From Crocinitomicaceae bacterium (GTDB lineage Bacteria; Bacteroidota; Bacteroidia; Flavobacteriales_D; Crocinitomicaceae): a stretch of 64,000 nucleotides of DNA. The stretch spans positions 1-64,000 of the forward strand of contig JABURP010000068.1 in the NCBI GenBank assembly GCA_014762645.1, read 5' to 3'. Below, in pieces: positions 8,088 to 16,087 of the stretch; position 1 is the first letter of the stretch, and each line of letters starts with the position of its first letter. The notes under the pieces are model-generated. The model saw only the letters and a list, made by a program, of their open reading frames with translations. It was not told the origin of the DNA and searched no databases. Made by a program: the position numbers and the translations under genes.

Positions 8088-8561
8088 ATGAAAAAGTTAG
8101 GAACAGTTCTTCTGTTTTCATTGCTTTCTGTGAATGCAGTAGCTCAGAAGATTGACGTAGATGAGCAAAGTAGAGAGTTGATCGGCACCTATAATTACTG
8201 CGCTACTTTTAATTCACAATGGAAAATGATTGATGATTCAGATTCATTAGCGCATGATAATTTTTTGTTCAAGACTTGCTACTATCTGACTATATCGGAA
8301 ATGAATTCAAAGAATTTCAAATATATATCCGAATATCAAGACTCCCTCCTTTCTCCAAATAATCACTTTAGAGGACTTAAAATGTTTATAGGTTGTAAAG
8401 GCAGTAATCAGTATTTATATTCAATCAAATCTGATGAATTGATGATAGGAGATAATCTTGTAAGTTTTAAAAATGAGAACTTAGGAGCGACTGGACATTT
8501 CATTTATTTCGGTCTCATAATTGATAGCAGACAATACTGGTATAAATTTATAAAGGAGTGA
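8088..8561 (+). CDS. Small secreted protein in cassette-like unit
   Basis: A 157-residue protein with a standard signal peptide (MKKLGTVLLFSLLSVNAVAQ). The mature part has short beta-prone blocks (ELIGTYNYC, YCATFNSQW, KFIKE at the end) that could be lipocalin-like, but no family is recognised. The ATG is 16 bases after the attC-like right arm, and the ORF fills its unit alone, as expected of a gene cassette. Confidence 0.6.
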   Translation: MKKLGTVLLFSLLSVNAVAQKIDVDEQSRELIGTYNYCATFNSQWKMIDDSDSLAHDNFLFKTCYYLTISEMNSKNFKYISEYQDSLLSPNNHFRGLKMFIGCKGSNQYLYSIKSDELMIGDNLVSFKNENLGATGHFIYFGLIIDSRQYWYKFIKE

Positions 8562-8583
8562 ATCTTTCCTACCGTTGAATCAG

Positions 8584-8788
8584 GGGTAAAAAAGTCATGA
8601 TAACACAATAGCTAAAGAAGCTCAGCGTCGACCCTTGGCCGGCACACTTGCTCCCATTTGCTTGTCCAAAGTCCTGGCTTGGCCTAACACGGTGGACAGC
8701 CACGATACGGGGTTTTGGCCACCGCACATCCTGCCTACCGGCAGGCAGGCAAGACGGCATAAATGCCTAACTTTACCCAAACGTATGC
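8584..8788 (+). repeat. Degenerate long attC-like element with inner palindrome
   Basis: The right end repeats the site at 8053-8072 closely: AACTTTACCCAAACGT at 8769-8784, but GTATGC replaces GTTAGC. A possible left partner GGGTAAA...AAGT is at 8584-8595. Between them lie 170 bases with further hairpins, including the palindrome CCTGCC-TACC-GGCAGG (8730-8745), a kind common in Bacteroidota intergenic DNA. The stretch 8562-8885 has no credible gene. Confidence 0.4.
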
Positions 8789-8885
8789 ATGCGCTGGACG
8801 CTTTCGCTTGTGTAGGGTTTCAATGTGAAGGTTGCAGCTTTTTTATATCTTTAAAACCTGTAAAAATCTTTAACCCAAAATAATT

Positions 8886-11231
8886 ATGAAAGCATTAGGT
8901 GCAATTATAGTTTGTCTCCTCAGTTTTACTTCTTTTGCTGCAACAATTTTTGTGACAAATACAAACGATTCAGGGCCGGGTTCTTTGAGAGATGCCGTAA
9001 TGAACGCAGTAGATTATGACACCATTCGGTTTGATAACGCTCTGATTGGCTCAGGTACGGATACCATTGAATTATCTTCTGAAATAGCGTTTAGCAAACA
9101 GCTGGTATTTAAGGGGCTTTATAATGCTACAGACACCTTATACGTATCAGGACAGAACACTTGTCGAGTATTTCATATTACTAATACAAACATTGCTACT
9201 ATTGACTCTATGGCTTTTATAAATGGCTATACTACCGGGGATGGCGGTGCTTTGAGAATATATTCGTCCGATTCGCTATTTATCTACAATTCTGTATTTC
9301 TGAATAATATCTCCGAAGGAAACGGTGGAGCGATTTTCAATTCATTCGTTGCCTGGATTGAAAACACAACCTTCCGGAACAACTCATCTGTTTCAGGTGA
9401 TGGTGGGGCTTACTGCCATCTCCATCCTTCAACAAGTTCTTCTTTCGTAAACAAATTCTTTCATCTTGACTTCATTAATAATACTGCCCAGGATGGAGAC
9501 GGTGGTGCTATATTTTCACGGTACAAAATTGAAATGGAAAACTCTGTTATTACAGACAATTCAGCTCCTTTAGGTTATGGCGGTGGCATAATGGTCGAAC
9601 AATCACTAAGTCTGGACTCATGTATCGTCACCTATAACTCATGCGGTGCAAGAGGAGGCGCATTTTATAACGATAACTATGCGCTGATGACTTTCTTTAA
9701 TTTGAAGAATTCAACTGTAAGTTATAACACGGCAGGTAGCAACGGTGGGGCAATTAGAGGTAACTGGGCGAATTATTACCTTAAGAATTCAGTACTTACT
9801 TATAATCAATCCGGTGATAGAGGAGGAGCCTTGAATTGTCATTATGATTTCTCCGGAACGCTTGCCGTAGTGATTGACAGCTGTGACATTAGCCACAATA
9901 CGGCGTCTTATGATGGGGGTGCAATATATGCACCAATGTACGGTACCATGTATGTCGATCGTTCAACATTTAGTCACAATACTTCCGGTTCCTCAGGCGG
10001 TGCGATCCATTTTTTTCCGCCTGCAACAACAACGGTTACCTGTTGGATGAAATTGAACAATTCAACATTTTATAATAATACAAGCTACTCCAAAGGCGGA
10101 GCTGTTTACCATACATACACGTACGCAAATTCCGAATCGATCATTTACAACTGCACATTCACAAATAATGTATCGCTTGTCGCCGAAGCCGGAGGAGTTT
10201 GGGCGCACCTTCCTAACTCAACCATGACCGTACAGAATACCACGTTCAAGGATAATGTTTCAACGATTGGTCCAACAAACTTCTATTCTTCAGGTAATTT
10301 GACAAAAGTTCATAGCAACATCTTTTCAACTCAAAACACAAGCTTGAGCAACCTATATATACCAAACATTTCATCACTTGGATATAACATTTTTACGGAT
10401 CAATCAATCACCGGCAGCATTTCTACTGATCAACTGGGGATTAGTGAACAAGATTTAAATCTAGGAAGCCTGGATAACAATGGAGGTAATACACTTACCA
10501 TGATGCCGCTCTACCCTTCAGCAGCCATAAATAAAGGAAATCCATTTAGCACGCTTGAAGCGCAGAATTTACCTATAAATGGAATCAGAGATGCAGGATC
10601 TACAGAGAATTTCTGGGGAGTTGATTCTCAGGAAGTTTGTTTCGAATATACATGGATCAATGGAATTACATACAACCAAAGCGTTGCCGGTATTTTGGAT
10701 ACCATTCCAGGCACACAGGGCGGAGATTCCATTGTCGTTCTTGACTTAATTGTCAATACTATTGACACAACGCTTAATCTGAGCGGATCTACGATTACTT
10801 CAAATCAAAATGGGGGCACTTACCAATGGCTTGATTGTAATCAAAACTATGCGGCTATACAATTTGCAACGGATCAATTTTATAACCCAACACAGCCTGG
10901 TAATTATGCAGTAGCCATTGAAGTCAACGGATGTACCGATACGTCTGAATGCAAAACAATAGATAATATCGGGTTAGATGAGAACCAACCCTATTATCTG
11001 AAAATATACCCTAATCCGGGAGTTGATTACATATTTATCAGTGTACCAAATTCAGAATCAGGAATCATTAGAATTTATGATAGGAATGGAGAACTTATGT
11101 ATACCGATTCATTTTTAGATCAGGACAAACTTCTCATCCCCATTACAAATTGGGCATCCGGAATATACATATTAGAATTTACCAGTGAATTCAATGTAGA
11201 GAAAAGACGATTTGTAAAGCTCGCCCATTAA
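8886..11231 (+). CDS. T9SS-secreted right-handed beta-helix repeat protein
   Basis: A 781-residue secreted protein: signal peptide (MKALGAIIVCLLSFTSFA), then the opening TNTNDSGPGSLRDAV typical of parallel beta-helix adhesin-like proteins, then about 20 imperfect turns with the pattern N-N-x-x-x-x-x-GGAI up to about residue 480. The last 80 residues form a type A type IX secretion sorting domain (YPNPGVDYIFI, GIIRIYDRNGELMY, ASGIYILEF, KRRFVKLAH). It is therefore exported through the outer membrane and anchored or released at the surface. The substrate is unknown; adhesion or polysaccharide binding is likely for this fold. Confidence 0.88.
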   Translation: MKALGAIIVCLLSFTSFAATIFVTNTNDSGPGSLRDAVMNAVDYDTIRFDNALIGSGTDTIELSSEIAFSKQLVFKGLYNATDTLYVSGQNTCRVFHITNTNIATIDSMAFINGYTTGDGGALRIYSSDSLFIYNSVFLNNISEGNGGAIFNSFVAWIENTTFRNNSSVSGDGGAYCHLHPSTSSSFVNKFFHLDFINNTAQDGDGGAIFSRYKIEMENSVITDNSAPLGYGGGIMVEQSLSLDSCIVTYNSCGARGGAFYNDNYALMTFFNLKNSTVSYNTAGSNGGAIRGNWANYYLKNSVLTYNQSGDRGGALNCHYDFSGTLAVVIDSCDISHNTASYDGGAIYAPMYGTMYVDRSTFSHNTSGSSGGAIHFFPPATTTVTCWMKLNNSTFYNNTSYSKGGAVYHTYTYANSESIIYNCTFTNNVSLVAEAGGVWAHLPNSTMTVQNTTFKDNVSTIGPTNFYSSGNLTKVHSNIFSTQNTSLSNLYIPNISSLGYNIFTDQSITGSISTDQLGISEQDLNLGSLDNNGGNTLTMMPLYPSAAINKGNPFSTLEAQNLPINGIRDAGSTENFWGVDSQEVCFEYTWINGITYNQSVAGILDTIPGTQGGDSIVVLDLIVNTIDTTLNLSGSTITSNQNGGTYQWLDCNQNYAAIQFATDQFYNPTQPGNYAVAIEVNGCTDTSECKTIDNIGLDENQPYYLKIYPNPGVDYIFISVPNSESGIIRIYDRNGELMYTDSFLDQDKLLIPITNWASGIYILEFTSEFNVEKRRFVKLAH

Positions 11232-11271
11232 TTGAAAAGCAATATTGTAGTATGGCATTAAAGCAAAGCAG

Positions 11272-11778
11272 ATGAGGTTTAGTTTAACACTGATAATAAT
11301 AGTTTGGTTCATTGGAGCTAACTGTTTCGCACAGGGTAGCTGGGACATTGGTTATGTAGAGATAGATTCTCTTAATTCAGATCACCTAAATACTCAAATA
11401 AAACTCGACTTTAAGCACGATTGGGTGGAAATAAAACAACCAGAAAAAAAAGGTATTCGACACTATGTGTCACCTAAAGACACTGCATATTTATTGATTA
11501 ATAATCAAAAGACTGTTTTAATTGAGAGAAGAGCAATTTATGTGGATCATGGCTCTTTTAATGACCAATATCTCGAAATAGAGAATTACAATGAAGCGTT
11601 GAGCAGTAGAATTTATGATACCGAAATTATTCAATTAGAGGCAGACAGAATTAAGGTTCGAGTTGTAATTAAAAATTATAAAATGAAAAATGAGAAGATT
11701 ATAGAGGAACTTGAATCCGTTATCGTAGAATTCTGGATTGACAAGGAAAAATTAGACGGAATAATGATAAAGCTATAA
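11272..11778 (+). CDS. Secreted protein of unknown function
   Basis: A 168-residue protein with a signal peptide (MRFSLTLIIIVWFIGANCFAQ). The mature part is charged (KHDWVEIKQPEKKG, RIKVRVVIKNYK) with alternating hydrophobics, suggesting a beta-sandwich of periplasmic type. No family is recognised. It is 40 bases downstream of the beta-helix gene on the same strand and could be co-transcribed. Confidence 0.6.
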   Translation: MRFSLTLIIIVWFIGANCFAQGSWDIGYVEIDSLNSDHLNTQIKLDFKHDWVEIKQPEKKGIRHYVSPKDTAYLLINNQKTVLIERRAIYVDHGSFNDQYLEIENYNEALSSRIYDTEIIQLEADRIKVRVVIKNYKMKNEKIIEELESVIVEFWIDKEKLDGIMIKL

Positions 11779-11811
11779 AAATGCCATATAACAATGTATA
11801 TGATCACCCCA

Positions 11812-11846
11812 ACTCCGCAGGATTTGCAAATCCGCGGTAACGGAGT
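11812..11846. repeat. REP-like nested palindrome
   Basis: Outer arms ACTCCG (11812-11817) / CGGAGT (11841-11846) enclose the perfect palindrome GGATTTGCAAATCC (11820-11833). The element runs into the stop codon of the gene on the minus strand. It shares GGATT-GCAAATCC and ACGGAG with the element near 12768, so it is likely a dispersed REP-type repeat. Confidence 0.6.
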
Positions 11847-12595
11847 CATTCTAATGATGTGGTCTCCCGTTTATTATTCAATCTAAATTTCAGACCAACT
11901 AATAATTGCCTGTTTTTTTGGGTTCTTGATTCACTTAGCTGTGGATCTTGCATTATATCATATAACACTCCTTGATCAAAATTATTACCAACATCTAATA
12001 ATCCCCAATACCCGCTGAGTTCAATTGAAATCCAATCATTCACATCATAACCAGCTCTACCGATTAAACCCAAATCGGTTCTACGCATGTTGTTTCCTCC
12101 GGAATATGAATAGCTATTTACGGCTTGATTTATTCCATCTGTAGGGTTGGTTGAATAGGTTTTACTGTCAAAGGAATTGGTTAAACGGAAATTGGGTTTT
12201 ATTCCAACGCCTACATCAAATTGGTTCCATTTGAAATTCCCTGTAATTGGAATTCCTAAGTAGTAAACACTTAATTTTTTCTCACTAATTATCTCAGCTT
12301 CATTCATGCTGGGTACGGATATAACAGGTAGTGATTCTTGCTGTTTACCACTTATATAGGAAAATGAAATTCCCGATTGTAAAAAAATATAGTCAAAAGA
12401 ATAACGATAATTCGCACTGATATCCGTTGAAAATGACAGACGGGTTTTTAGTTCAGTTTGCATATTATGCCAATCATTTTCTTGCGAATTACTCATTTTG
12501 CCTACTCCAAAATGTGCAGATAAATTAAATTCACTTTGGGCGGTAGAAAGAACTCCAAACAGGCAAGACATTGCCAATAAAAACACTTTGCTCAT
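11846..12595 (-). CDS. Outer-membrane beta-barrel protein (PorT-like)
   Basis: A 249-residue protein with a signal peptide (MSKVFLLAMSCLFGVLSTAQ) and repeated amphipathic beta-strands (FDYIFLQSGISFSYIS, KKLSVYYLGIPITGNFKW, FDVGVGIKPNFRL, WISIELSGYWGLLDVG), ending in a strand LLVGLKFRLN. This matches the outer-membrane beta-barrel families common in Bacteroidota. The sequence YYLGIPI is typical of the PorT-like group. Ligand and role are not visible. It is flanked on both sides by REP-like palindromes. Confidence 0.75.
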   Translation of the reverse strand: MSKVFLLAMSCLFGVLSTAQSEFNLSAHFGVGKMSNSQENDWHNMQTELKTRLSFSTDISANYRYSFDYIFLQSGISFSYISGKQQESLPVISVPSMNEAEIISEKKLSVYYLGIPITGNFKWNQFDVGVGIKPNFRLTNSFDSKTYSTNPTDGINQAVNSYSYSGGNNMRRTDLGLIGRAGYDVNDWISIELSGYWGLLDVGNNFDQGVLYDIMQDPQLSESRTQKNRQLLVGLKFRLNNKRETTSLE

Positions 12596-12767
12596 AACAG
12601 TTTTGATTTAAAATGAAAATTATGTAGCGGTGTTTCAAATAGAATATCTTAAAGTCACGGAAAGAACGTTAGAATTGAAAATATTATTGTGATTAATTGA
12701 AATTTAGCCGCGCTGCGAGATGGCAAATCGTGCTCCAACGGAACAATTTCAGGACTGTGATAAGAAG

Positions 12768-12795
12768 GCTCGGATTGCAAATCCGAGCGAACGGA
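12768..12795. repeat. REP-like palindrome in a 334-base gene-free stretch
   Basis: Perfect 9-bp arms GCTCGGATT (12768-12776) / AATCCGAGC (12780-12788) with loop GCA, followed by GAACGGAG. It is related to the element at 11812-11846. The surrounding gap 12596-12929 shows no codable gene; the upstream part (CTCCAACGGAAC near 12732) looks like the rest of the same dispersed repeat. Confidence 0.6.
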
Positions 12796-12929
12796 GTAGA
12801 TCATAAAGGAGAGGTTAATATGTATCTGTTCAGGAAGGAAGAATGAAAAATGCGTACCTACCACAATAGCGAACTGAATCACTCCAGTACTTAAATCAAA
12901 ATGACCTCCAGACTGTTTCCATTGTTGAA

Positions 12930-13478
12930 CTAATCATCATCATGCTCCTCATGTTCTTCATCTTCTTCATACTTTTTATGATCATTGTGTAATTTGCTAT
13001 CCCCGGATGTTTTCATCTTTCTCAGACTAGTTAAGAATTGAACCAGGGTTTCTCGTTGTACTGTGGTTAATTTTGCGTCACTGTGCATCCAGGTATAAGA
13101 ATTTAAGGGCATTTCTTTCTCTTTCACTTCTTCAATACATTCCTCCAATTTATGATCCGCTTCTTTAGCTGAATAATCTCCCCAGGTAGAAAAATTCAGA
13201 TGCTCGCGTCCTTCATCAATGTGATCCTTTAACCACCATGAAACCGGAACTATTTGAGAATACCAGGGATACTTTGTTTCAAACGAATGGCAATCATAAC
13301 AGGCACCGGTCAAAATGGAAGCAACGTTATCAGGCGCAGCGGTTGTAACAATAAAATCCTTATCAGGTGCGACGACAGGCGTAGTTTTATCAATCCTGAT
13401 AAACTGAATACCGACAAAAATCACCAGAACGATTAACAGTGTGACCTTTAGAATTTTCTTCATCTTCTTTTTGTTCAT
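12930..13478 (-). CDS. Haem-binding domain protein (haem_bd), c-type
   Basis: A 182-residue protein with one N-terminal membrane anchor (about residues 8-27) and a periplasmic haem_bd domain holding a single CYDCH haem motif (60-64), followed by the family signature ETKYPWYSQIVPVSWWLKDH and later EMPLNSY. The C-terminal tail is extremely acidic and His-rich (EEDEEHEEHDDD). The ATG at 13478 is preferred to 13511 because it sits directly ahead of the Lys-rich start of the anchor; 13463 is also possible. Its electron-transfer partner is not visible nearby. Confidence 0.85.
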   Translation of the reverse strand: MNKKKMKKILKVTLLIVLVIFVGIQFIRIDKTTPVVAPDKDFIVTTAAPDNVASILTGACYDCHSFETKYPWYSQIVPVSWWLKDHIDEGREHLNFSTWGDYSAKEADHKLEECIEEVKEKEMPLNSYTWMHSDAKLTTVQRETLVQFLTSLRKMKTSGDSKLHNDHKKYEEDEEHEEHDDD

Positions 13479-13742
13479 ATCAATACATTTAACTAAAAGT
13501 AGTAAGTACATTCAATTGTAGAATTGATCTTTATTTTGAAGGGCAGTGATTTTGATCAGAATATGTGTCTTGTACTTGACGGCAGGGTAACATTTACTGT
13601 GCAAATTTACCAGGCAGGGTTGGCAACAAAACCCTTATTTTGCTCAACTGTAATGGTTTATTTATTTGCGAATTACCCCAATTTACACTAACTTCTTATT
13701 ACCGAAATTAGCTCACTTGTTTAGCCCAAGAATAGTCCGGTT

Positions 13743-14927
13743 ATGAGTAAAGATGTCTTAAATAAAGCGGGTCACGAAAATCCATTTGAAGATTTTCAGC
13801 AGATAGATGTCCATGGGGATATTTATAAACAGATCTTCGAGTTTTCCATTATTCCCACCATAGTTCATGACCTGGACATGAAGATTATCAATGTCAATGA
13901 TAAAGCATTGGAGCAGTTTGGGTACACGAGAGAAGAATTCCTGAATTTATCAATTTTTGACCTGCACACTGAGGATGAATTGGAGCACTCAGAATCTGTC
14001 CGTCAAAAGATGAAAGAAGAAATGAAACTCAGTGTTGAAACTAGATTTAAAAGAAAGGATAGGTCAATATTTGATGCAGAAGTTACACCGTGTAAATACA
14101 TGGTTGGCGATCAACCTGTAATACATGTGTTTATTAAGGATATCACGGATGCCAAGCTTAAGGAACGAAAACTGCAGCAATACTACCGGGACTTAAATGC
14201 TCAAATAAAGAAGGTTGAGAAACAATCCCGACTGATAAAAGCAAAAAATAAAGAATTGGAAGAGTTTGCCTATGTGTCAGCACACGACCTAAAGGCGCCA
14301 TTATCTAATCTCACGGCCTTGGCGGATATGATAAATGTGGATGCCATTACAGATGAAACAAATGCATTGGTTATCCACAAACTTCGGAATAATATTAAGC
14401 AACTTAACAAAACGGTTAACGCACTTAATTCGGTTATTAATTTTAAAACAACCCTCAAGGATAAAAAAGAACACATCCGGTTCGAAGATGTGTTTACTGA
14501 GATCAAAGAGACAATCACCGAGAAGATCAACACGGATGGAATTTCGCTCAATGTAGATTTTACCCAATGTCCTGAAATTTACTACCCACCATTGCATTTA
14601 AAAAGTATTTTGCAAAATTTGCTGACGAATGCCATCAAGTTTAAAAAACCGGATGAGCAACTGGAAATAGAGATCACAACCACAAAGCAGAATGGAGTTT
14701 CTTGCCTTACGGTAAAAGATAACGGACAGGGTTTTGATGCCAGGAAGCAAAAGAATAAATTGTTTAATTTATTTTCCCGTTTACATCCCGGCATTGAGGG
14801 AGATGGAGTAGGGATGTATATTGTAAAATCCATTGTGGATACACACGGTGGTAAAATTGAAGTAGAAAGTGAACCTGACAAAGGTGCTACATTTAAAATT
14901 GAATTAAATGGGATCGAAAATGAATAA
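13743..14927 (+). CDS. PAS-domain sensor histidine kinase
   Basis: A 394-residue soluble kinase with no membrane segment. PAS domain at about 25-135 (IPTIVHDLDMKIINVNDKALEQFGY), short coiled coil, then HisKA with H181 in FAYVSAHDLKAPL, and HATPase_c with N-box LLTNAIKF, G1 DNGQGF and G2 GDGVGMYIV. It probably senses a cytoplasmic signal and phosphorylates the response regulator whose ATG overlaps its TAA. Confidence 0.92.
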   Translation: MSKDVLNKAGHENPFEDFQQIDVHGDIYKQIFEFSIIPTIVHDLDMKIINVNDKALEQFGYTREEFLNLSIFDLHTEDELEHSESVRQKMKEEMKLSVETRFKRKDRSIFDAEVTPCKYMVGDQPVIHVFIKDITDAKLKERKLQQYYRDLNAQIKKVEKQSRLIKAKNKELEEFAYVSAHDLKAPLSNLTALADMINVDAITDETNALVIHKLRNNIKQLNKTVNALNSVINFKTTLKDKKEHIRFEDVFTEIKETITEKINTDGISLNVDFTQCPEIYYPPLHLKSILQNLLTNAIKFKKPDEQLEIEITTTKQNGVSCLTVKDNGQGFDARKQKNKLFNLFSRLHPGIEGDGVGMYIVKSIVDTHGGKIEVESEPDKGATFKIELNGIENE

Positions 14928-15285
14928 AATATTACTGGTTGAGGACAATGAAACGACCAATTTTATTTCGAAAATTTTGCTCAAAAATGCTGGGATAGAA
15001 AATGTAGATGAAGTGCACAATGGTGTAGAAGCTTGTGAGTATCTGAAAAGCACTTGTCCTGATATTATTTTCCTTGATCTGAATATGCCCATAATGGACG
15101 GATGGGAATTTTTGGATGAAAAAGAGTCTAAGGCCCTGTGTAATGACGCAAAAATCTATTTGCTTACTTCTTCGCTTCATCCCAATGATAAACGAAAAGC
15201 ACAGAATTATAGTTGTATAACTTCTTATATTGAAAAACCACTTACCAAGGAGAAAATCGCGGACATTATGAATGAAATGGCGTGA
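14920..15285 (+). CDS. Single-domain response regulator
   Basis: A 121-residue CheY-like receiver with no output domain: acidic pair at E8/D9 (LVEDN), phospho-acceptor D53 in FLDLNMPIMDG, LTSS for the conserved Thr/Ser, and Lys in IEKPLT. The start at 14920 (MNKILLVEDN) overlaps the kinase stop by 8 bases, and the upstream in-frame ATG at 14908 adds only MGSK. It likely passes phosphate on or acts by protein-protein contact. The target is not visible. Confidence 0.92.
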   Translation: MNKILLVEDNETTNFISKILLKNAGIENVDEVHNGVEACEYLKSTCPDIIFLDLNMPIMDGWEFLDEKESKALCNDAKIYLLTSSLHPNDKRKAQNYSCITSYIEKPLTKEKIADIMNEMA

Positions 15286-15396
15286 TGATTTTATCCTTTT
15301 TCCCAGTGAATAGCATTCCTTGAATGCCGTTAAAGTTTCGTTAAAAACAAAGAGGTTTATCCCTTTTCTTTCTACTTTGAAGAAAACCCAATTGCT

Positions 15397-15984
15397 ATGC
15401 GTTCCATCAAGCTTTTATTTTTTTTGACAATATCTTATTTCCTGGGATCTTGCAAACCTTCAGTGAATGATAATCCGGAGATTGCGGATACCGATTCCCT
15501 ATCCACAGAAACTTCCGTAGATCAAGACACAATCATACATGCAGATTTAGTGACAAAAGATGATTCAGTTCATGTAGAACTGCGTCTTGAAGAACTTTCA
15601 AATTCAGAATTTAATTTCCAGATAGAAATGGATTTATTTGGAGATAGTTGGATTGCTTCTCCACTAGACTATGATTATCCTTACGGATCTCTGCAAATTG
15701 AATACGATAAAAACGAGCATATAGAACTGGTACAACAAATCGTGCAAAGCCCGGAGTCGAAATTTATTGATGACCCTAATGCTGATGAGTTGTACAAAGT
15801 AATTTCAGGGAAAACAACCCTGGAGCAAAGAATAAGAATTGTATCCGAAGAAGATTTTATTGTTCACGGAAATGTCTTTTTTGTTCTTGAACCCATTTGC
15901 AATCCTTATCAGATAGATTTTGAATTTATTCAAGAATCGGGAAATTTATCTATTGAACGAACAAATATGAGAATCGCTAAATAG
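15397..15984 (+). CDS. Lipoprotein of unknown function
   Basis: A 195-residue lipoprotein: MRSIKLLFFLTISYFLGSC with lipobox FLGSC, a short acidic linker rich in Asp, Ser and Thr, then a beta-rich domain (SEFNFQIEMDLFGDSWIASPLDY ... NVFFVLEPICNPYQIDFEF) that may be an immunoglobulin-like fold. No family recognised. It stands about 110 bases downstream of the response regulator. Confidence 0.65.
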   Translation: MRSIKLLFFLTISYFLGSCKPSVNDNPEIADTDSLSTETSVDQDTIIHADLVTKDDSVHVELRLEELSNSEFNFQIEMDLFGDSWIASPLDYDYPYGSLQIEYDKNEHIELVQQIVQSPESKFIDDPNADELYKVISGKTTLEQRIRIVSEEDFIVHGNVFFVLEPICNPYQIDFEFIQESGNLSIERTNMRIAK

Positions 15985-16087
15985 CATCTAATAATTAGTC
16001 TAATGATGATCTGTTTATCCTGAACTTTTGCAGTAATGGAACAATTCATTAGCTTTACGCAATTGTTTTAGCTCCTATGCGTATTGT

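Noticed and set aside
8569-8883. Open frames on both strands between the second cassette ORF and the beta-helix gene
   Set aside because: They run through hairpins and palindromes and show no signal peptide, motif or usable start.
12655-12882. 75-residue minus-strand frame
   Set aside because: It spans the REP-like palindrome and has no coding features.
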